Shown in pieces: positions 1 to 12,090 of a stretch of 64,000 nucleotides of DNA. The stretch covers positions 13,518,501-13,582,500 of the forward strand of contig OX485808.1 in NCBI GenBank assembly GCA_950295325.1, in the 5' to 3' direction. Position 1 is the first letter of the stretch; the number at the start of each line of letters is the position of its first letter. The notes beneath the pieces are model-generated. The model made no database searches. It was given only the letters and a program-made list of their open reading frames with translations, and was not told the origin of the DNA. The stretch is from Polytrichum commune (taxonomy: Eukaryota > Streptophyta > Polytrichopsida > Polytrichales > Polytrichaceae). Position numbers and translations under genes: made by a program.

Positions 1-25
1 CATGCAGTCTGCAGCGAGATAGAGT

Positions 26-668
26 GTACCATGGGAGACGAAGAAAGTGAAATGTCCATTTGTAGGTGTTTGTGTTCGAGGAAATCAGGTTTCAGCCTCT
101 TGAAATAAACTACTAGTAAGATTTGTCATCACTTGCGGCAGTTTCAAGTAACTTATAGATACATAGTAATCATGTCGGAAGGGAATGAAATCTCTTGAAA
201 ACACAAAGCTCTGATGTTGACATCTTTTCCATGTTGCCATGAACAATAAACTGGAACCTGCATCAGAGTGTGCAACAATTGAAGAGCCCCTCGACTGTGG
301 TTGAAGAGAGCATTCGTCATGAGATGCATTAGTCAGGAGATGCACAGGTGACTTGACCATTGCTGGCTCATTGTTGCAGAAGTTATATAGTACATGCCAA
401 AAGAGGACTCTTGACCACTTTCATCACAACCTACCTACCTGTAACCTAATCCAGTGACAAAGTTTTCTTTTGTGTTTTACAAGAGATTTTCTTCCTTTTG
501 GATCATGTTACTACTTATAAGCTACTAACAAAACTGTCACAAGTATGACAATTCTTCCTACTACCATTATATTTCATGGGGTTGAAACTTGATTTTCCCC
601 AAACACAATTCAAACACCTAAAAATGGACAATTCATCTATTCGCTTTCTTCGTCTCCCATCATGGTAC
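26..668. repeat. TIR/foldback element next to the PHT1 gene
   Basis: The ends are inverted copies of each other. Left end 26-75 (GTACCATGGGAGACGAAGAA, then GTCCATTT and TAGGTGTTTG) matches the reverse complement of 605-668 with small indels. The 643-bp unit starts GTACC and ends GGTAC. It finishes 15 bp from the stop codon of the phosphate transporter, so it may contribute that gene's 3' UTR or polyadenylation site. No transposase is visible inside and no clear target duplication was found. Superfamily unknown. Confidence 0.6.
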
Positions 669-683
669 AACTGCCGATGAAAC

Positions 684-2351
684 CTACGCCACAGGTTTGG
701 CGACTCCTAGCTGCACAGGTGCAGCCGGCTTCTCCGTAACGACGGTATCGTCAGCGTCGTTCTCCCCTGACAGATCTTCCAGCGACCTCTGATTCGTCTC
801 GGGGACGAAGATGGTCATGACGAAACCCGCGAAGCTGATGATCGACAGCGCCAAAAAGGATCGCTTCAACCCAATCCCAGTCGGGTAGCCTTTATCTTGT
901 TGCCCCGGATGTTGGCTCTCCGCAGCATACGAAAACCCAAACGCACCAACAATGGCACCGGCTTTCCCTGCGGCTGCCGAGATTCCATGGCAAGTCGACC
1001 TCAACCTCGCGGGGAAAAGCTCAGCGGGAACAATGAAAGTCGTAGCATTCGGTCCAAAGGTGGAGAAGAAGAAGGTAAACGCGTAGCAAACAATGAATGC
1101 AATATGGTGACCCCCACAGAAATTGTCAGGGTTAGAAGCACACGGCTGGCCACGCAGATTGTAGTAATCAAACGTAAGGATGAGCATAAAAAATGTCATC
1201 ATAAAAAATCCTCCCAGCTGGATGATCCACCTCCCAATGAGATCAACAAGCGCAACCGTAAACCAGTATCCCGGAACAGTCGAGCACAACGCAATCAAAG
1301 CTTGCGTTTTCGACACTTTGAACATCTCCTGCAACGCACTCATCGTCTTGCCGGGGGGTAACCATCCCACGGCGGTGAAGATGTCCTTCTGGAACAAGTT
1401 TTGGCTGTAAAACGCAATGTCAAGTAGGAACCATGTGGTTGTGGTTCCCAACAGCTGTAATCCATGACGCCTCGCGAATTTCTTTGAAAACAACCCATAC
1501 TCATCGCTAAACCCTTTGGTCTGGTTCACTGGAGCTTCAGAGACATTCGAGAAGTCGACGTGTAACACTCTCCCCATATCCAGCGCGGCTCTCTTGCTGT
1601 TCTTGGCAATCAAGGCAGTGTACCTCGCGGTCTCCGGCATCTTCATCCGCCAGTAGAACGTCGTGGCTGCCGGGACGGCGCCGAACATGAAGACAATTCG
1701 CCAGACGTAATCCGACTGCCGGGGAGTGGAGCCGGCGCGGTCGGCTGTGTAGGAGTGCGCCGGGTATGCCGCCTTGAAGGCAGCCGAGACGATAAGCGAG
1801 ACAGTTGCGCCAGCGAGAATTCCAAACCCTTGCATGGCAAAAACTGCGGCGATGAAGGCACCTCGTGTCCTCTTGTTCGCGTACTCGCTCATAATTGTTG
1901 CGGAGAGAGGATAGTCTCCTCCTACACCGAATCCGAGCCAGAACCGGAAGAAGCAGAGGGTGGTCATAACCCCTTTCGCTGAGCTTCCGAATGAGAGACC
2001 TGAGGCGATGGAGGTGACGATCATCAGTAGTAGTGTGTACCCGTACACCTTCTTGCGTCCTAGCCTGTCTCCCAGCCACCCGAAGAAGAGCTGGCCGCAG
2101 AGTGTACCGCAGAGCGCTACTCCGTTCACTGCTGCAGAGACGTTCGGGGGTAGAGATCCGGGTTTCGACGACGTTGGGTCGAAGTAGTAGATACGGCCGA
2201 GTAAGCGTGTCACGGTGGAGATGCAGAACAGGTCGTATGCGTCTGTGAAGAAACCCATACCGGCGATGATGATGGTGGTGAAATGGTACCATTGTGTCTT
2301 CGCCTTGTCGAGGGCTGTCAGCACCTCGTTGGAGCCCTGCCCGACCGCCAT
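684..2351 (-). CDS. PHT1: PHT1-family inorganic phosphate:H+ symporter
   Basis: Plasma-membrane uptake of inorganic phosphate coupled to protons, major facilitator superfamily. The 555-residue product is of usual PHT1 length (about 520-560) and is encoded without an intron, common in plant PHT1 genes. Visible: an N-terminal [12 protein letters not shown] segment before the first helix, [15 protein letters not shown] in helix 1, the MFS loop motif [14 protein letters not shown], the PHT1 signature [13 protein letters not shown] at residues 144-156, and [19 protein letters not shown] late in the second helix bundle. The tail is hydrophilic, with the conserved [16 protein letters not shown] stretch. 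The ATG at 2351 gives the conserved N-terminus. Upstream lie a degenerate tandem repeat and a P1BS-like site; a foldback element sits just past the stop. No frameshift or missing signature is seen, so it looks functional. Tissue and affinity class cannot be told from sequence. Confidence 0.96.
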   Translation of the reverse strand: MAVGQGSNEVLTALDKAKTQWYHFTTIIIAGMGFFTDAYDLFCISTVTRLLGRIYYFDPTSSKPGSLPPNVSAAVNGVALCGTLCGQLFFGWLGDRLGRKKVYGYTLLLMIVTSIASGLSFGSSAKGVMTTLCFFRFWLGFGVGGDYPLSATIMSEYANKRTRGAFIAAVFAMQGFGILAGATVSLIVSAAFKAAYPAHSYTADRAGSTPRQSDYVWRIVFMFGAVPAATTFYWRMKMPETARYTALIAKNSKRAALDMGRVLHVDFSNVSEAPVNQTKGFSDEYGLFSKKFARRHGLQLLGTTTTWFLLDIAFYSQNLFQKDIFTAVGWLPPGKTMSALQEMFKVSKTQALIALCSTVPGYWFTVALVDLIGRWIIQLGGFFMMTFFMLILTFDYYNLRGQPCASNPDNFCGGHHIAFIVCYAFTFFFSTFGPNATTFIVPAELFPARLRSTCHGISAAAGKAGAIVGAFGFSYAAESQHPGQQDKGYPTGIGLKRSFLALSIISFAGFVMTIFVPETNQRSLEDLSGENDADDTVVTEKPAAPVQLGVAKPVA

Positions 2352-2564
2352 CTTGTTGACACTCTAATTAACTGTGTCCCCCAAGTTCTGCAACAAATTA
2401 AACCATAAACAGACAATGAGCTTCTTCCCAAGAAAAGGCTGCTACTATAAATTCGAAGAGTTTGAGACCACCGCCGTGAAAGCCTGGAGAAAAAGAAGTG
2501 ATCCCTGCTCATCAGAATCTGGTCTTACTACATCTGCTCGTCTCGTTGGCAATCTTCTGTCTCC

Positions 2565-2626
<62 letters not shown>
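2565..2626. repeat. (CT)n microsatellite in PHT1 upstream region
   Basis: A nearly pure CT run interrupted by single G and C changes, about 215 bp upstream of the PHT1 start codon. On the gene's sense strand it is a GA tract, a common plant core-promoter or 5' UTR feature. Confidence 0.9.
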
Positions 2627-2627
<1 letters not shown>

Positions 2628-3072
2628 AAATCAATTAAACAAATAAACAAACAAGCTTCTTGCCAACCAGTGCTTGCTACTTAATTCGAAGAGTGTAAGA
2701 CCACCTCCAATAATTGAAGGAGCAGAAGGTGATCCTTGCTCATCACAATCTGGTGCTAGTACATCTGCTCACCTTGCTGAGAATCTACTCTCTCGAACAA
2801 ACAAGCAAGCTTCTTGCCAATCCGTGCTTGGAAATTGATTCGAAGAGTTTAAGACCATTGCCATTGTTTCCAGGAACAACGAGTGGTCGTTGCTCATCAT
2901 GCCAAATCTGGCCGCGTCACAAGTTCTGCTCATCTTGCTAAGTGTCTACTCTCGAAATCAAAAGAAAAAAGGAAAAAAAAAAAATTTAAAGAAAAAAAAA
3001 AAGAGCAAACGAGCTTCTTGCCTATCCGTGCTACTTAATTCGAAGAAGTTGAGACCACCGCCAAAGCCTGAA

Positions 3073-3080
3073 GAATATGC
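3073..3080. promoter_or_regulatory. P1BS-like site (GNATATNC) upstream of PHT1
   Basis: GAATATGC fits the PHR1-binding consensus GNATATNC, known to drive phosphate-starvation induction of plant PHT1 genes. It lies about 720 bp upstream of the start codon, in the last copy of the tandem repeat. A second match, GCATATCC, is at 4204-4211. An 8-mer with two free bases is frequent by chance, so the call rests on the neighbour. Confidence 0.4.
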
Positions 3081-3341
3081 GATCCTTGCTAACCACAATC
3101 TGGGGTCACTAGAATGGGCAAGAATTGGGGGATTGATGATCGGGTACTGCAGCCTATTTCGGAATGGTCGCTGGAACAACTGAGAATGGTTCGGTGAGTG
3201 AGTTCATCCAGTAGCAGTAAGTGCATAAAAGGAACGCTGTAGTTTCTATAGCTTCCGAGAATCAAGAAAGTTTGTATTAAAAAGGATCAGTTGGTGACGA
3301 CGGAGAAGCAGCCGGCGAGCATCATCTACATGTCAAACAAT

Positions 3342-3575
3342 CTACAATGCCTTAATATTGAAGGATGCAACCTGGGTGATGCGATCAATTACAAGCTCCA
3401 CTGAAGCTTCACTAGCGTACTCGAAGTAGTACACACCAACTCTACCATTTTTCTTCATAAAATTCATCAGCTCGAACGTCTTCAGTACTACATGGGCATC
3501 AGACTATAAAGTTTGGGTTTGAGAGGATCATCAAGGCAGAGAAGAGCAACACCAACCATGACTGCCTCCCTGCAG
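3342..3575 (-). pseudogene. Possible degenerate terminal exon, unidentified
   Basis: On the minus strand two short open stretches overlap in different frames. One reads EAVMVGVALLCLDDPLKPK and the other FMKKNGRVGVYYFEYASE, ending at a TAG at 3344-3342. Amino-acid composition looks protein-like and the change of frame suggests an indel in an old exon. I do not recognise the family. It could be chance. Confidence 0.25.
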
Positions 3576-3618
3576 TCAAATCACTCTCTTTTGCACACCG
3601 ATATAGACTTTATAGCTA

Positions 3619-3920
3619 ACCTCCCCCGCCCCAATTCCCATCACCAGGGTCCTATAACAACAAAACTCAACTACTAAAGCTTCATCGCACACAAATCATC
3701 TCAGATTTACAGTTCGCATGCAGAATTCGGTATGCTTTCCCCTTGAAGTCGCTGTAAATTATAGCCTGTGAGTACTTGCAAAATAGCGAAGCTTGACATG
3801 CGCCAGCCTGACATACTAAGCTCCCCGGCCTGCAATTCCCATCACCAACCTTGGTGCTACTGACAGAAAAACTGTAGAACTAAACTTTCATTGCGCACAT
3901 GAATTCACAAATTTCCCGTT
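3619..3920. repeat. Degenerate direct duplication of about 100 bp
   Basis: CAATTCCCATCACCA followed by about 80 bp ending near CGCACA recurs at about 3632-3725 and 3832-3920 with many substitutions. No coding potential is seen. The rest of 3180-4300 holds nothing else that I can support. Confidence 0.45.
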
Positions 3921-4300
3921 GAATTGCCACAAATATTAGACGAGTTACTGCATCATAATGGTAACCGACCCAGAACTGCAAATCTCACCTGAGCTGCTCC
4001 TCCGTTGTCCAAAACTTGACGGATTGACTAGCTAGACTAGTCCTTTAAGTCTGAGTTTGTTAGTTAGCCCCTCTCATGGGTCCCTTCCTCAGAAGCATGA
4101 GTGGCACGATTTCTGGTACTAAGTTCGATTGTTGTCCGTGAATCACACACAGCAACTTGAATTTAATATCTCGCAAGACTCTGGCATCTAGGCATCCGTA
4201 CTCGCATATCCGAGACTGGGAGGCTCCACCTCTCCGGTGACCTTGTAGCTCCACCTTCTGTTGAGTCATTCAGATGCACCCAGGTTGAGCTTCTAGGTGC

Positions 4301-4846
4301 TACACTGTTTTGTCTAATTAGTGTGGGTTACCATTTGGAGTTATAACATTTTACTTCACAAACAGAGAGTATCAATTTTTACCCAAACAACGCAAGTACA
4401 CTAAAAAGGATATTATTTAGTGTTTGATACACTAAATACGAATGCATACACTAAATGTCAATAACCCTATGAAAGTAAGTACCATTAGACGTAAACTCAA
4501 ATACTAAATATCAACTATGGTAATATTTGGAAGTTACATGTTTGAATTTAGTGTTAGTGAGGATATGAAAAAAAAGATGATAATGAAGGGAGGTGGTAGT
4601 AGGGAAGGTAGTGGCACATTTATGTCTAACACTAATTGATGAGGAATTGAAAGTGAGTGTTGAGTAGGGTAGGGTGGTAACAACATTAAGTGTAATCAAA
4701 CACTAAATATCCTTTTTTAGTGTATTAGTATGCACACCGAAGAATATGACATAACTTGGTTGGTAAAAAATGATAGTGTCGGTAAAAAAGTTATAGCAAC
4801 ACGTAACTTCATATGATAACCCACACTAATTGGACAAAATAGTGTA
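4301..4846. mobile_element. Non-autonomous TIR element with a nested MITE
   Basis: Left end TACACTGTTTTGTCTAATTA and GTGTGGGTTA is the inverted, slightly diverged copy of the right end TAACCCACACTAATTGGACA followed by AAATAGTGTA. There is no transposase. A 328-bp MITE sits inside. A further foldback with related TTAGTGTCACTTACTATT arms follows at about 4890-5095. From there to 5675 I see no gene. Confidence 0.6.
4397..4724. mobile_element. MITE family A (TACACTAAA ends), copy 1
   Basis: Terminal inverted repeats TACACTAAAAAGGATAT and ATATCCTTTTTTAGTGTA bound a 328-bp AT-rich unit with repeated ATTTAGTGTT motifs. Almost the whole unit is recovered in reverse orientation at 61,784-62,084, and a fragment lies at 23,730-23,910. 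This shows a dispersed family. Confidence 0.8.
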
Positions 4847-5675
4847 GCTAGTATGGCCGTCACCTTCAAAACACCTACAGCACTACCCTGGTTATGGTAT
4901 TTAGTGTCACTTACTATTTGGAGTTACTTTGTGCTATAACGTTTTACAATGGATCTCATCTTTTGTCAACAAAGGTCAAACTGGTTGTTTGGACACTATA
5001 TAACATTAACATCTTTACTTGGTAATAATTTACATTAATAATAAAACAATGTGTGACTCTCAATAGTAAGTGACATTGAATATCACAAATGATGTAGCAC
5101 TAGTAGTGTCAACTTCCCACTACACCATTTTTGGTACTTAGTGTCACGTACACTAGTATCTGCTAAAGGCCTAAACTAGACGTCTAGAGGTCTCAAAGTG
5201 TCACGTTTGCTAATTGCCAATATGATATTGTTTGTCAACAATGTCAAAATATGATCAATGTTCTAGATTCAATAGTCAATGTAATTGGGGGGGACCTACA
5301 TGACCAACAACGTTGCATGAGCTCAAAAATCCTCGTTTTGATAATGAATAATCTTCAGTCGTGAGCCCTGAAAACTACGAGGAAAGTGGCCCTGGCCTCA
5401 ATTTGGAATTGCTAACCAATACTAATCACATGTTTCATATCCTAGAAGATGTGGGCTAGTAAGAAAGAGCAACCATTTGGAACCCATCTACCATACATAG
5501 GAAACCTATTTAGTAGCTACCAAACCTCAAATGTAGGTTAGTGAACCCAATCGCATCGATTTGAACCTAATATGAACCCTCTCAACGTTGTCAAAACTGT
5601 CAACACAAACCAAAATTTGCCATGTGGCTATGTCATGCAGCTACATTGTTTGTACTTGTAAGCGATGGTACGTAA

Positions 5676-5832
5676 CATTATTCAGATCCATAACAGTGTT
5701 CTATGGGATTATTAGTATTCCACGTAATATTTTCAGATATTCCTCACATTCAGATTGAATGTGGGAAAAATCTGAGAATTTTACGTGGAATACTGACAGT
5801 CCCACAGAACATTGTTATGGATCTGAATAATG
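5676..5832. mobile_element. Foldback MITE family B, copy 1
   Basis: An almost complete inverted repeat: CATTATTCAGATCCATAACA, then AGTATTCCACGTAATATT and CCTCACATTCA, mirrored by TGAATGTGGG, TTACGTGGAATACT and TGTTATGGATCTGAATAATG. The loop is only a few bases, so it can form a long hairpin. A second copy is at 9,435-9,573. Confidence 0.8.
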
Positions 5833-6417
5833 GTATGTCAGCTATCCTTCATTGAACTGTATACTATATTGACATGTTAGTAACATTTTGTAACAACAAC
5901 TGTATTTATGTAAAAACCAAATGCCGCCATGGCCCACATTGTGTACTAAATAGTCATATTAGTGTGGGATGGAAAATTAGTGTGGAAATAATTAGTGTTG
6001 GCCATGTACTACTTTTCTAGTCAAGGTGGAATTAACATGGGTCCAAGACATTGGGACTTCCCCCAAGTCTTCATGAAGACTTCCGACCAACACATTGAAT
6101 ATTAGTTATAGGCAAAAGTAACACAAAATAAAACAATCACGATCATTAATTTTCCAGGAAAACAAGTATTTTGGCCCATGCTAATTTTCTACTAGACATT
6201 TTAGTGGGGGTTGAGAATTTGATGTGGCCCACATTACTTCTCACTATGAAAATTAGCGTAAGCTCTAAAAAATCACTGTGGCCCACAACAATAAGACTAT
6301 TTAGTGTAGTGTTGGCACTGTCGGGCATCATAGGAACTTGCCCCGATCAACAAGACTAGAGTCAATTCTATAACCATGTCATAGAGATTCACTCAACTAT
6401 TGCCAATTGACAATTGA

Positions 6418-6935
6418 GTTGTGTTCTAATGACCACCCATGTCAAGTGGGAAGTGTGTTTGACGACCACGTTTCCTACTACTAGAAAACATTAGTAGGAA
6501 ACGTGGTCGTAGGATGCACTTCCCATTTGACAAATACAGTCATAAGCACATGATCCGATCGACAACAGCCGAGTGAAATGTATGACACGACACGGTTATG
6601 TATTCAACCCTACTGTTGTCAATCGGGTCATGTTCCAATGACCACCCACGTCAAATGGGAAGTGCGTTCCACAACCATGTCTCCCACAGTGTTGGGCCCG
6701 TGTTAATTTGTTCTAACCAGTTATAACATACCAATGAATTCACAATTTCATCGTGAGCAGTCCTTAAAAACATGATCATAACACACACTTCCTATTTGAC
6801 ACGGGTGGTGATTAGAACACGACCTTTTTGACAAAAGTTCACTCCAAATTCCACTTGAACGTTGTTTGATCGGATTGTGTGCCAATCAATCATCCCCCAT
6901 GTCGCATGGGAAGTGCATTCGAAACCACATCGTCT
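6418..6935. repeat. Nested inverted repeats with GTCAA(G/A)TGGGAAGTG blocks
   Basis: A tight foldback at about 6440-6533 has arms GTCAAGTGGGAAGTG and GACCACGTTTCCTACTA, inverted after a short loop. The same TTCTAATGACCACCCA block recurs at about 6632 and, inverted, at about 6797-6825 and near 6895. This looks like several decayed MITE copies inserted into each other. No gene is seen. Confidence 0.55.
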
Positions 6936-9434
6936 CCTACAAGTGGCAGTACAACGGAGGACCAGCCTACAGCTTGCAGTAATGCATGAATCTGTTCCCA
7001 AATTTAGTCCACTTGAGAGCAAAAACTAAAGTTACCAAGAATCGGAATCCAGTCCTGGGGCTTTTTAAGCCTTTTGCCGTTGCGGAGGATTTGGAGACCA
7101 TTGGAGCAGGTGAGGAGGATCAAGCAAGCAATGAAAGAAACCCCCAAAGAGAATTAAAGGCAGGCAAGCAGGCAGGAAGGGAGGAAGGGAGGGAGGGAGG
7201 TGGGTTCCATGTGCTTTGATATTATTCCGAAGCAGCAACTACAGTCGGTAAGGATTCGGAATCTGTGCTGGTGGAGGTGAGACCTAGTAATCCTTCCACT
7301 CCTCCGTTACTGCAGTGAACTTGGCCCTTGATCTGAATGAAGAGAGGCAACTTGGATACTGAAGGCATAACATAAGCCGGTCCAACACACTTTGTGGCCC
7401 GACAATTCGTTAGTTTGTCAAAAGTCGGTTCATCCGACATAATAAAATATTTGACGAGAATATGATAACGTTTAGAGGATTATGAACACAATTCTGGGCT
7501 TGTATGAACCAATGTATCCAATCAATAGGTAGTAAGGTGTTCACACAATACATTCAGCTCCGTTGTGGGACTTGGCATATAATCCCTCCCTACTGGGTCC
7601 ACGATCCATATGGGATATGAGGAAAACACAGGACCTTTTGGGAGATGTGTAGAACAAATGTTACGACCTAACCTTCAGAATTGTTAGGTTACCATTTGCT
7701 TCGTTTGTTCAGAAGGTTATCGTTTCTGAACAAATGAAGCAAAAGAACGTAGAGTCACCCAACCTTTTGGTAGAAATGTGGCCAGAATTGAATAAGTTAC
7801 AATACCAAAATGAAAGCTTGAAGATAATTCGGGATATACTTGGGGGTTTGACCGGGCAAAAAGTGGATACCACGTGAGAACAACTATAGGGTGTTTTTTA
7901 TTCATTGGCAAGAAAAATTATAGAAACTTTGGATCTATCATAGCCTACTCAAAATACGAAACATGTGATTATATATATTTTAGCATAAGGGGAAAACCCC
8001 CACTTTAGGTTTGAGGTAGAAAGAAATTAGTATGACAAAAATAACAAAGGATTTTTTTAATTAAAATAGAATGAGTATATTCACATATAATACATGAAAA
8101 ATGGATGAAAATTGAGCAACTGGGTCATGATGTGTACACTCTTCTTTCACCAATATATAGCAACGTGGATATACGCCATGCCATATTAGAGTCTTAAGTT
8201 TGCCTTCGTATAGAACAAGTAAATCAAAATCTTGTAAGTAATTTAGCATCATTTAAAATATTCTAGGTTTTCTTTAATAATTACCTATAGGGTGAATATT
8301 TGGTGAAGTTTTTTCTTTTCTTTTCTTCCTACTTAAAGGGTTCCCTAAAATCCAAATGAGGAGGTAAATAGCCCTCATAAAAATACCCTTTGTACACAGT
8401 GACGTGGTTACATAACACAAGAGGGAGTGAACCCCCCCCCCCTTCCAAAGGGGATATATGACCCCATATGCATTTAGGGATTGAGGAAAAGGAGATATCA
8501 TGTACATATAGAAAGGTAGAAAGTCAACTATTCATACGGAAGACGTACAATTTCAGGTACTAATGAGTAGAACCTAGCCCCCCTAGTCTGTGAAAAAATA
8601 AATTGGACATGCTCGCTTTGTTGGTTGTGTCTACCATGGGAGATTGGGAAGTGGGGTCTCTAGAACATTGAAACAATTCAATGGTCAAATGTTGTATCTC
8701 TCAATGTGGGACCAGTATGTAGACAAATGCATGACATCCATATATAATATCTATACTCATATCAAAAGACCTACCCAACTGAAACCTGATTGGTATACAA
8801 ATTGTAATACTAGTCAAACATTGGTACTACCATGTGGGTATCACAAGATGGGAGAATCTTTGCATACCAGAGTTATTGTTTACGTCAATACCATGATCGT
8901 AATATCATAAAGAAAGTAGGGTAATCATATCTAGGCATAAAGGTCTTTCTTGATGGTATAAAGATTGGAATGATATCAATATCAAAGATCTTTTCAAATA
9001 TCCGTACCCTATTTGTAATAAAAAATTCATATAAAATCCCAACTCTACATACTTGGGTGGTATAAGAAAACACCAGTACCAGTCAAATGTTGGTATAAAC
9101 CCCAAGGAAACCATGTTAGGCACAAAGGTGGCCACTCCCCTTTGTAAAAGGCAAAGTTTGAATATCATAGAATATCATATGATGCATTTGAACATAAGAA
9201 CTTAATTAGAAGACTTGTGGTATGTCCATAAATTAAGTCACCAATGTAGTTTTTAAAGAATATTGAATACATAATCTGAAGGGAATGAAAATTTTTATAT
9301 CTTTTAAAAAAAAACATAAATCCGTAAGTGCTGAGAAAACTAGGCACTTGAAGTCATCAGAAATTATTATACTAAAAAACAGAACTAGGGTTTTATATTT
9401 TATAGGAGCCAAGTGCTTTTAGGAGAGGAGCACA
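6936..9434. other. Gene-poor AT-rich stretch
   Basis: Contains a purine-rich run at about 7150-7203 (GGCAGGAAGGGAGG-type) and a 72-codon minus-strand open frame at 7222-7440 that matches nothing I recognise. The remaining open frames are short and AT-driven. I find no gene I can support. Confidence 0.5.
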
Positions 9435-9573
9435 TATCCATAACAGTGTTGTGTGGGACTGACAATATTCCATGTAATATTCCTGGATATTCCCCACATT
9501 CAGACTGAATGTGGGGAATATTCAGGATTACCACATGGAATATTATCAGTCCCACAGAACACTGTTATGGATC
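9435..9573. mobile_element. Foldback MITE family B, copy 2
   Basis: ATCCATAACAGTGTTGTGTG at the left is mirrored by CAGAACACTGTTATGGAT at the right, with the same central CCCACATTCAGACTGAATGTGGGG hairpin tip as the copy at 5,676-5,832. The arms pair over nearly their full length. Confidence 0.8.
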
Positions 9574-12090
9574 TGATTAATGCTATGAAGGGTGCACATA
9601 TTACACCAAATTTCTTTCATTGTACCTAAGTAATTGGGGTAAATTCTCGAGGAGTGCACTTAATTTGGCGTGCACAAAACCATGTGGATGCACAATAGGG
9701 GTATTAACTGCCCAGGGGATGGACTCTTCATACCTTGTACGAACTAAAGTGAGTGTAAGAAGGAGTATTATTTTGAGGCATTAGGGTACATAATATACAT
9801 AAGGCAAAGGTATTATTTCTTTCTAGTGTGTACCATTAAAAAGGCTATTTAAGAATTTTGAAGTAAAGGTGTATATGCAAAGAGGGATCTTAAGGTTTAG
9901 AGGTAAATATCACAATATATATGTTAGTTTCATTCAATACACACTTTTATTGATAGTTGTCATATGGTAATAATCCGCGATGACTACCCTATTCATTCTT
10001 GTTAGGGTTTTGCATTTGGGTTCTAGATTTTTACTCATAGGGCTCTTGCATTGCTCATGGGCCCCATTGAGTTGTACTCTACAAATTAAGGCTAAGTTAG
10101 TGTGCTCTTGTCTTGGTTTGTTTGATGCAATCGTTGAGTTACATGTTATGGATGAAAAGATGTTCAGTGACTTTCTCATTGAAAAGCAAAAGTAGATCTT
10201 ATACGTAAGAAGGCCTATTTAATTCATGATTTATATTATGTGTAGTTAGTGGAGGCATTTATCACATTAAATTAAAAAAACTTAGTATAAACTTATGAGT
10301 CTATTTTCTAGCATGCCGTTAGTATGTATTCTTTTTTTTACTACAAACCTCTCGTATTTAGGGGGTTTAATTTCATAGTGAGCCACTCACGTCATTTTAG
10401 TTTTAAATGAAGAGTCCATCCCCAAGATTAATTTTGCCTAGGGGTTACAAAACATACATAAGGTACAAGTATTTTTTTTCATTTTAACTTTGAATATAAA
10501 CTAGGGATATGATTTATGTAATCCTAATTGCATTTCTACCTTCAGGCCCATAGTCAATTATGATGAAGTGGGTAATCTACAAGAGGTCCAAATGAATATT
10601 TTATCCAATATGTAAACCACATTCATCTATGAAATCTAGGGTTCATGACGGAAGGGGGAAAGATCACCCTTTGGAAACCCTAAAAGATTCTCATTGTGGA
10701 GTTTGTAGGTGGTGGTTCTTGTAATTGCTTCTCTACCTTTTGGGTTTAGGGTTCGGTTGGAATTTGCATTTTTTTTTTCCTATGAGGCATTTTGGATTTT
10801 TAGGAGATGGTTTTGGGTGGGATATTTTGTATGATATTATTGCCAACAACTTTTGTATGTAAAGATGTAGTTTTTTGGAGTATTGGTCGAGTATCGACAA
10901 CCAATTGACCTCTTGGACCGGCCTTCCAATATGGAAATTGAGTTATGTTGGTATCAAAATAAGAATGCATCAACAAGGACATCTAATTTGACAAAGCATT
11001 TGACGGTAGAGTTAACTACCATTATTGTAGAAAATATTAGAGTTAACTACCATTATTGCATTGGCCACAATGACTTCCTTTGTAGAAAATAATTTGTATA
11101 AATTACATCCAATGGATGAACAAGTGTTCAAAGATTCCATCAATGATAAATAAATACGTCTTGTTAAGAGTATTTTAGCCATATTTTTCACATGAATCTT
11201 TTTGGCGCATACATATGATTGCGGTCTATATGATTTAAATAATTTTTAATTGTGTATGTATTCAAGGGAAATCCTAGCTAGATAAATGTACATATATCAT
11301 TCTAGGAGGGAGAAATCTTGTATATTAGGAGTATTTCTTTCATGATCATGCACGCATGTGGTTCCTAGTTCTAACATCGAGTGCACCCCTTGATGATAAA
11401 TATGGGCAATATTTGTTTCGTATGATTTTGTTTGAAGTTACATTCTTTTCCATGTGTTTATGTTTAAGACAATCATAACATTACTCAACAGCAAGTATTT
11501 CATCCTAGGACTGGAAATTTTGGGAGCTTAATGGCCTTTCATGTTAGGCCACCCTCACAAAATAACAATCGTTAGTTTAATTATTGTTCACTATGTGAGG
11601 GCAAACCAACAGTTGGCCATAACTAAGCTTCTGCTACCAAATGTTTACTGCAATAATTTATTTATTTTTATTTATTTTTGGTCATGCATGCACATGGGGC
11701 CCCAACACCAGTTCGCCTAATCAACGCCAACATGCCTACCCCAAAACCCAACACATTATTTGTGGCCAGTGGAACCATACTAGGCCTACCCCTTCCCCTT
11801 TGAAAAGGGTGTAGAGAGGGTATTAAGCTCAGGGTTATGATATTTCCTTACATATGACTCCATAATAACATGTTCATAACAAACATGTTACCCAACGCCT
11901 ATGTCATTTAAGTGGGGTTTTAATGCTCGTCACCGGGCCTACCTTGAAAAAGGGAAAATTTTATGAACCTGGGGCCATAAAATTTGATGAGGGAGGGCCA
12001 GGGGAGCATGTGTATTTCTGTTTATAATCTCATAAAATTTTCCCACAATTTTCAGAAGAAAATAAACATCACATTCATAAGATTCTCATC
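9574..12090. other. Gene-poor AT-rich stretch
   Basis: No open frame longer than about 80 codons and no recognisable motif. Short poly-T and poly-A runs only. I see no gene here. Confidence 0.5.

Larger units (their letters stand above)
2418..3160. repeat. Four-copy degenerate tandem repeat upstream of PHT1
   Basis: Four imperfect copies begin near 2418, 2652, 2805 and 3008. Each has the same order of blocks: a GCTTCTTGCC-like start, ATTCGAAGAGT, AAGACCACC, then GATCCTTGCTCATCACAATCTGG, in most copies followed by ACATCTGCTC and TCTACTCTCG. Copies are 150-230 bp and differ by indels; the CT microsatellite lies at the end of the first. The block covers the first 800 bp upstream of the phosphate transporter and so probably includes its promoter. 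Confidence 0.75.

Noticed and set aside
1537-2292. 251-codon open frame overlapping the phosphate transporter
   Set aside because: Shadow frame of the PHT1 coding sequence, low-complexity His/Arg-rich, no motif.
7222-7440. 72-codon minus-strand open frame near a purine-rich run
   Set aside because: Composition is protein-like but it is too short and isolated to support.
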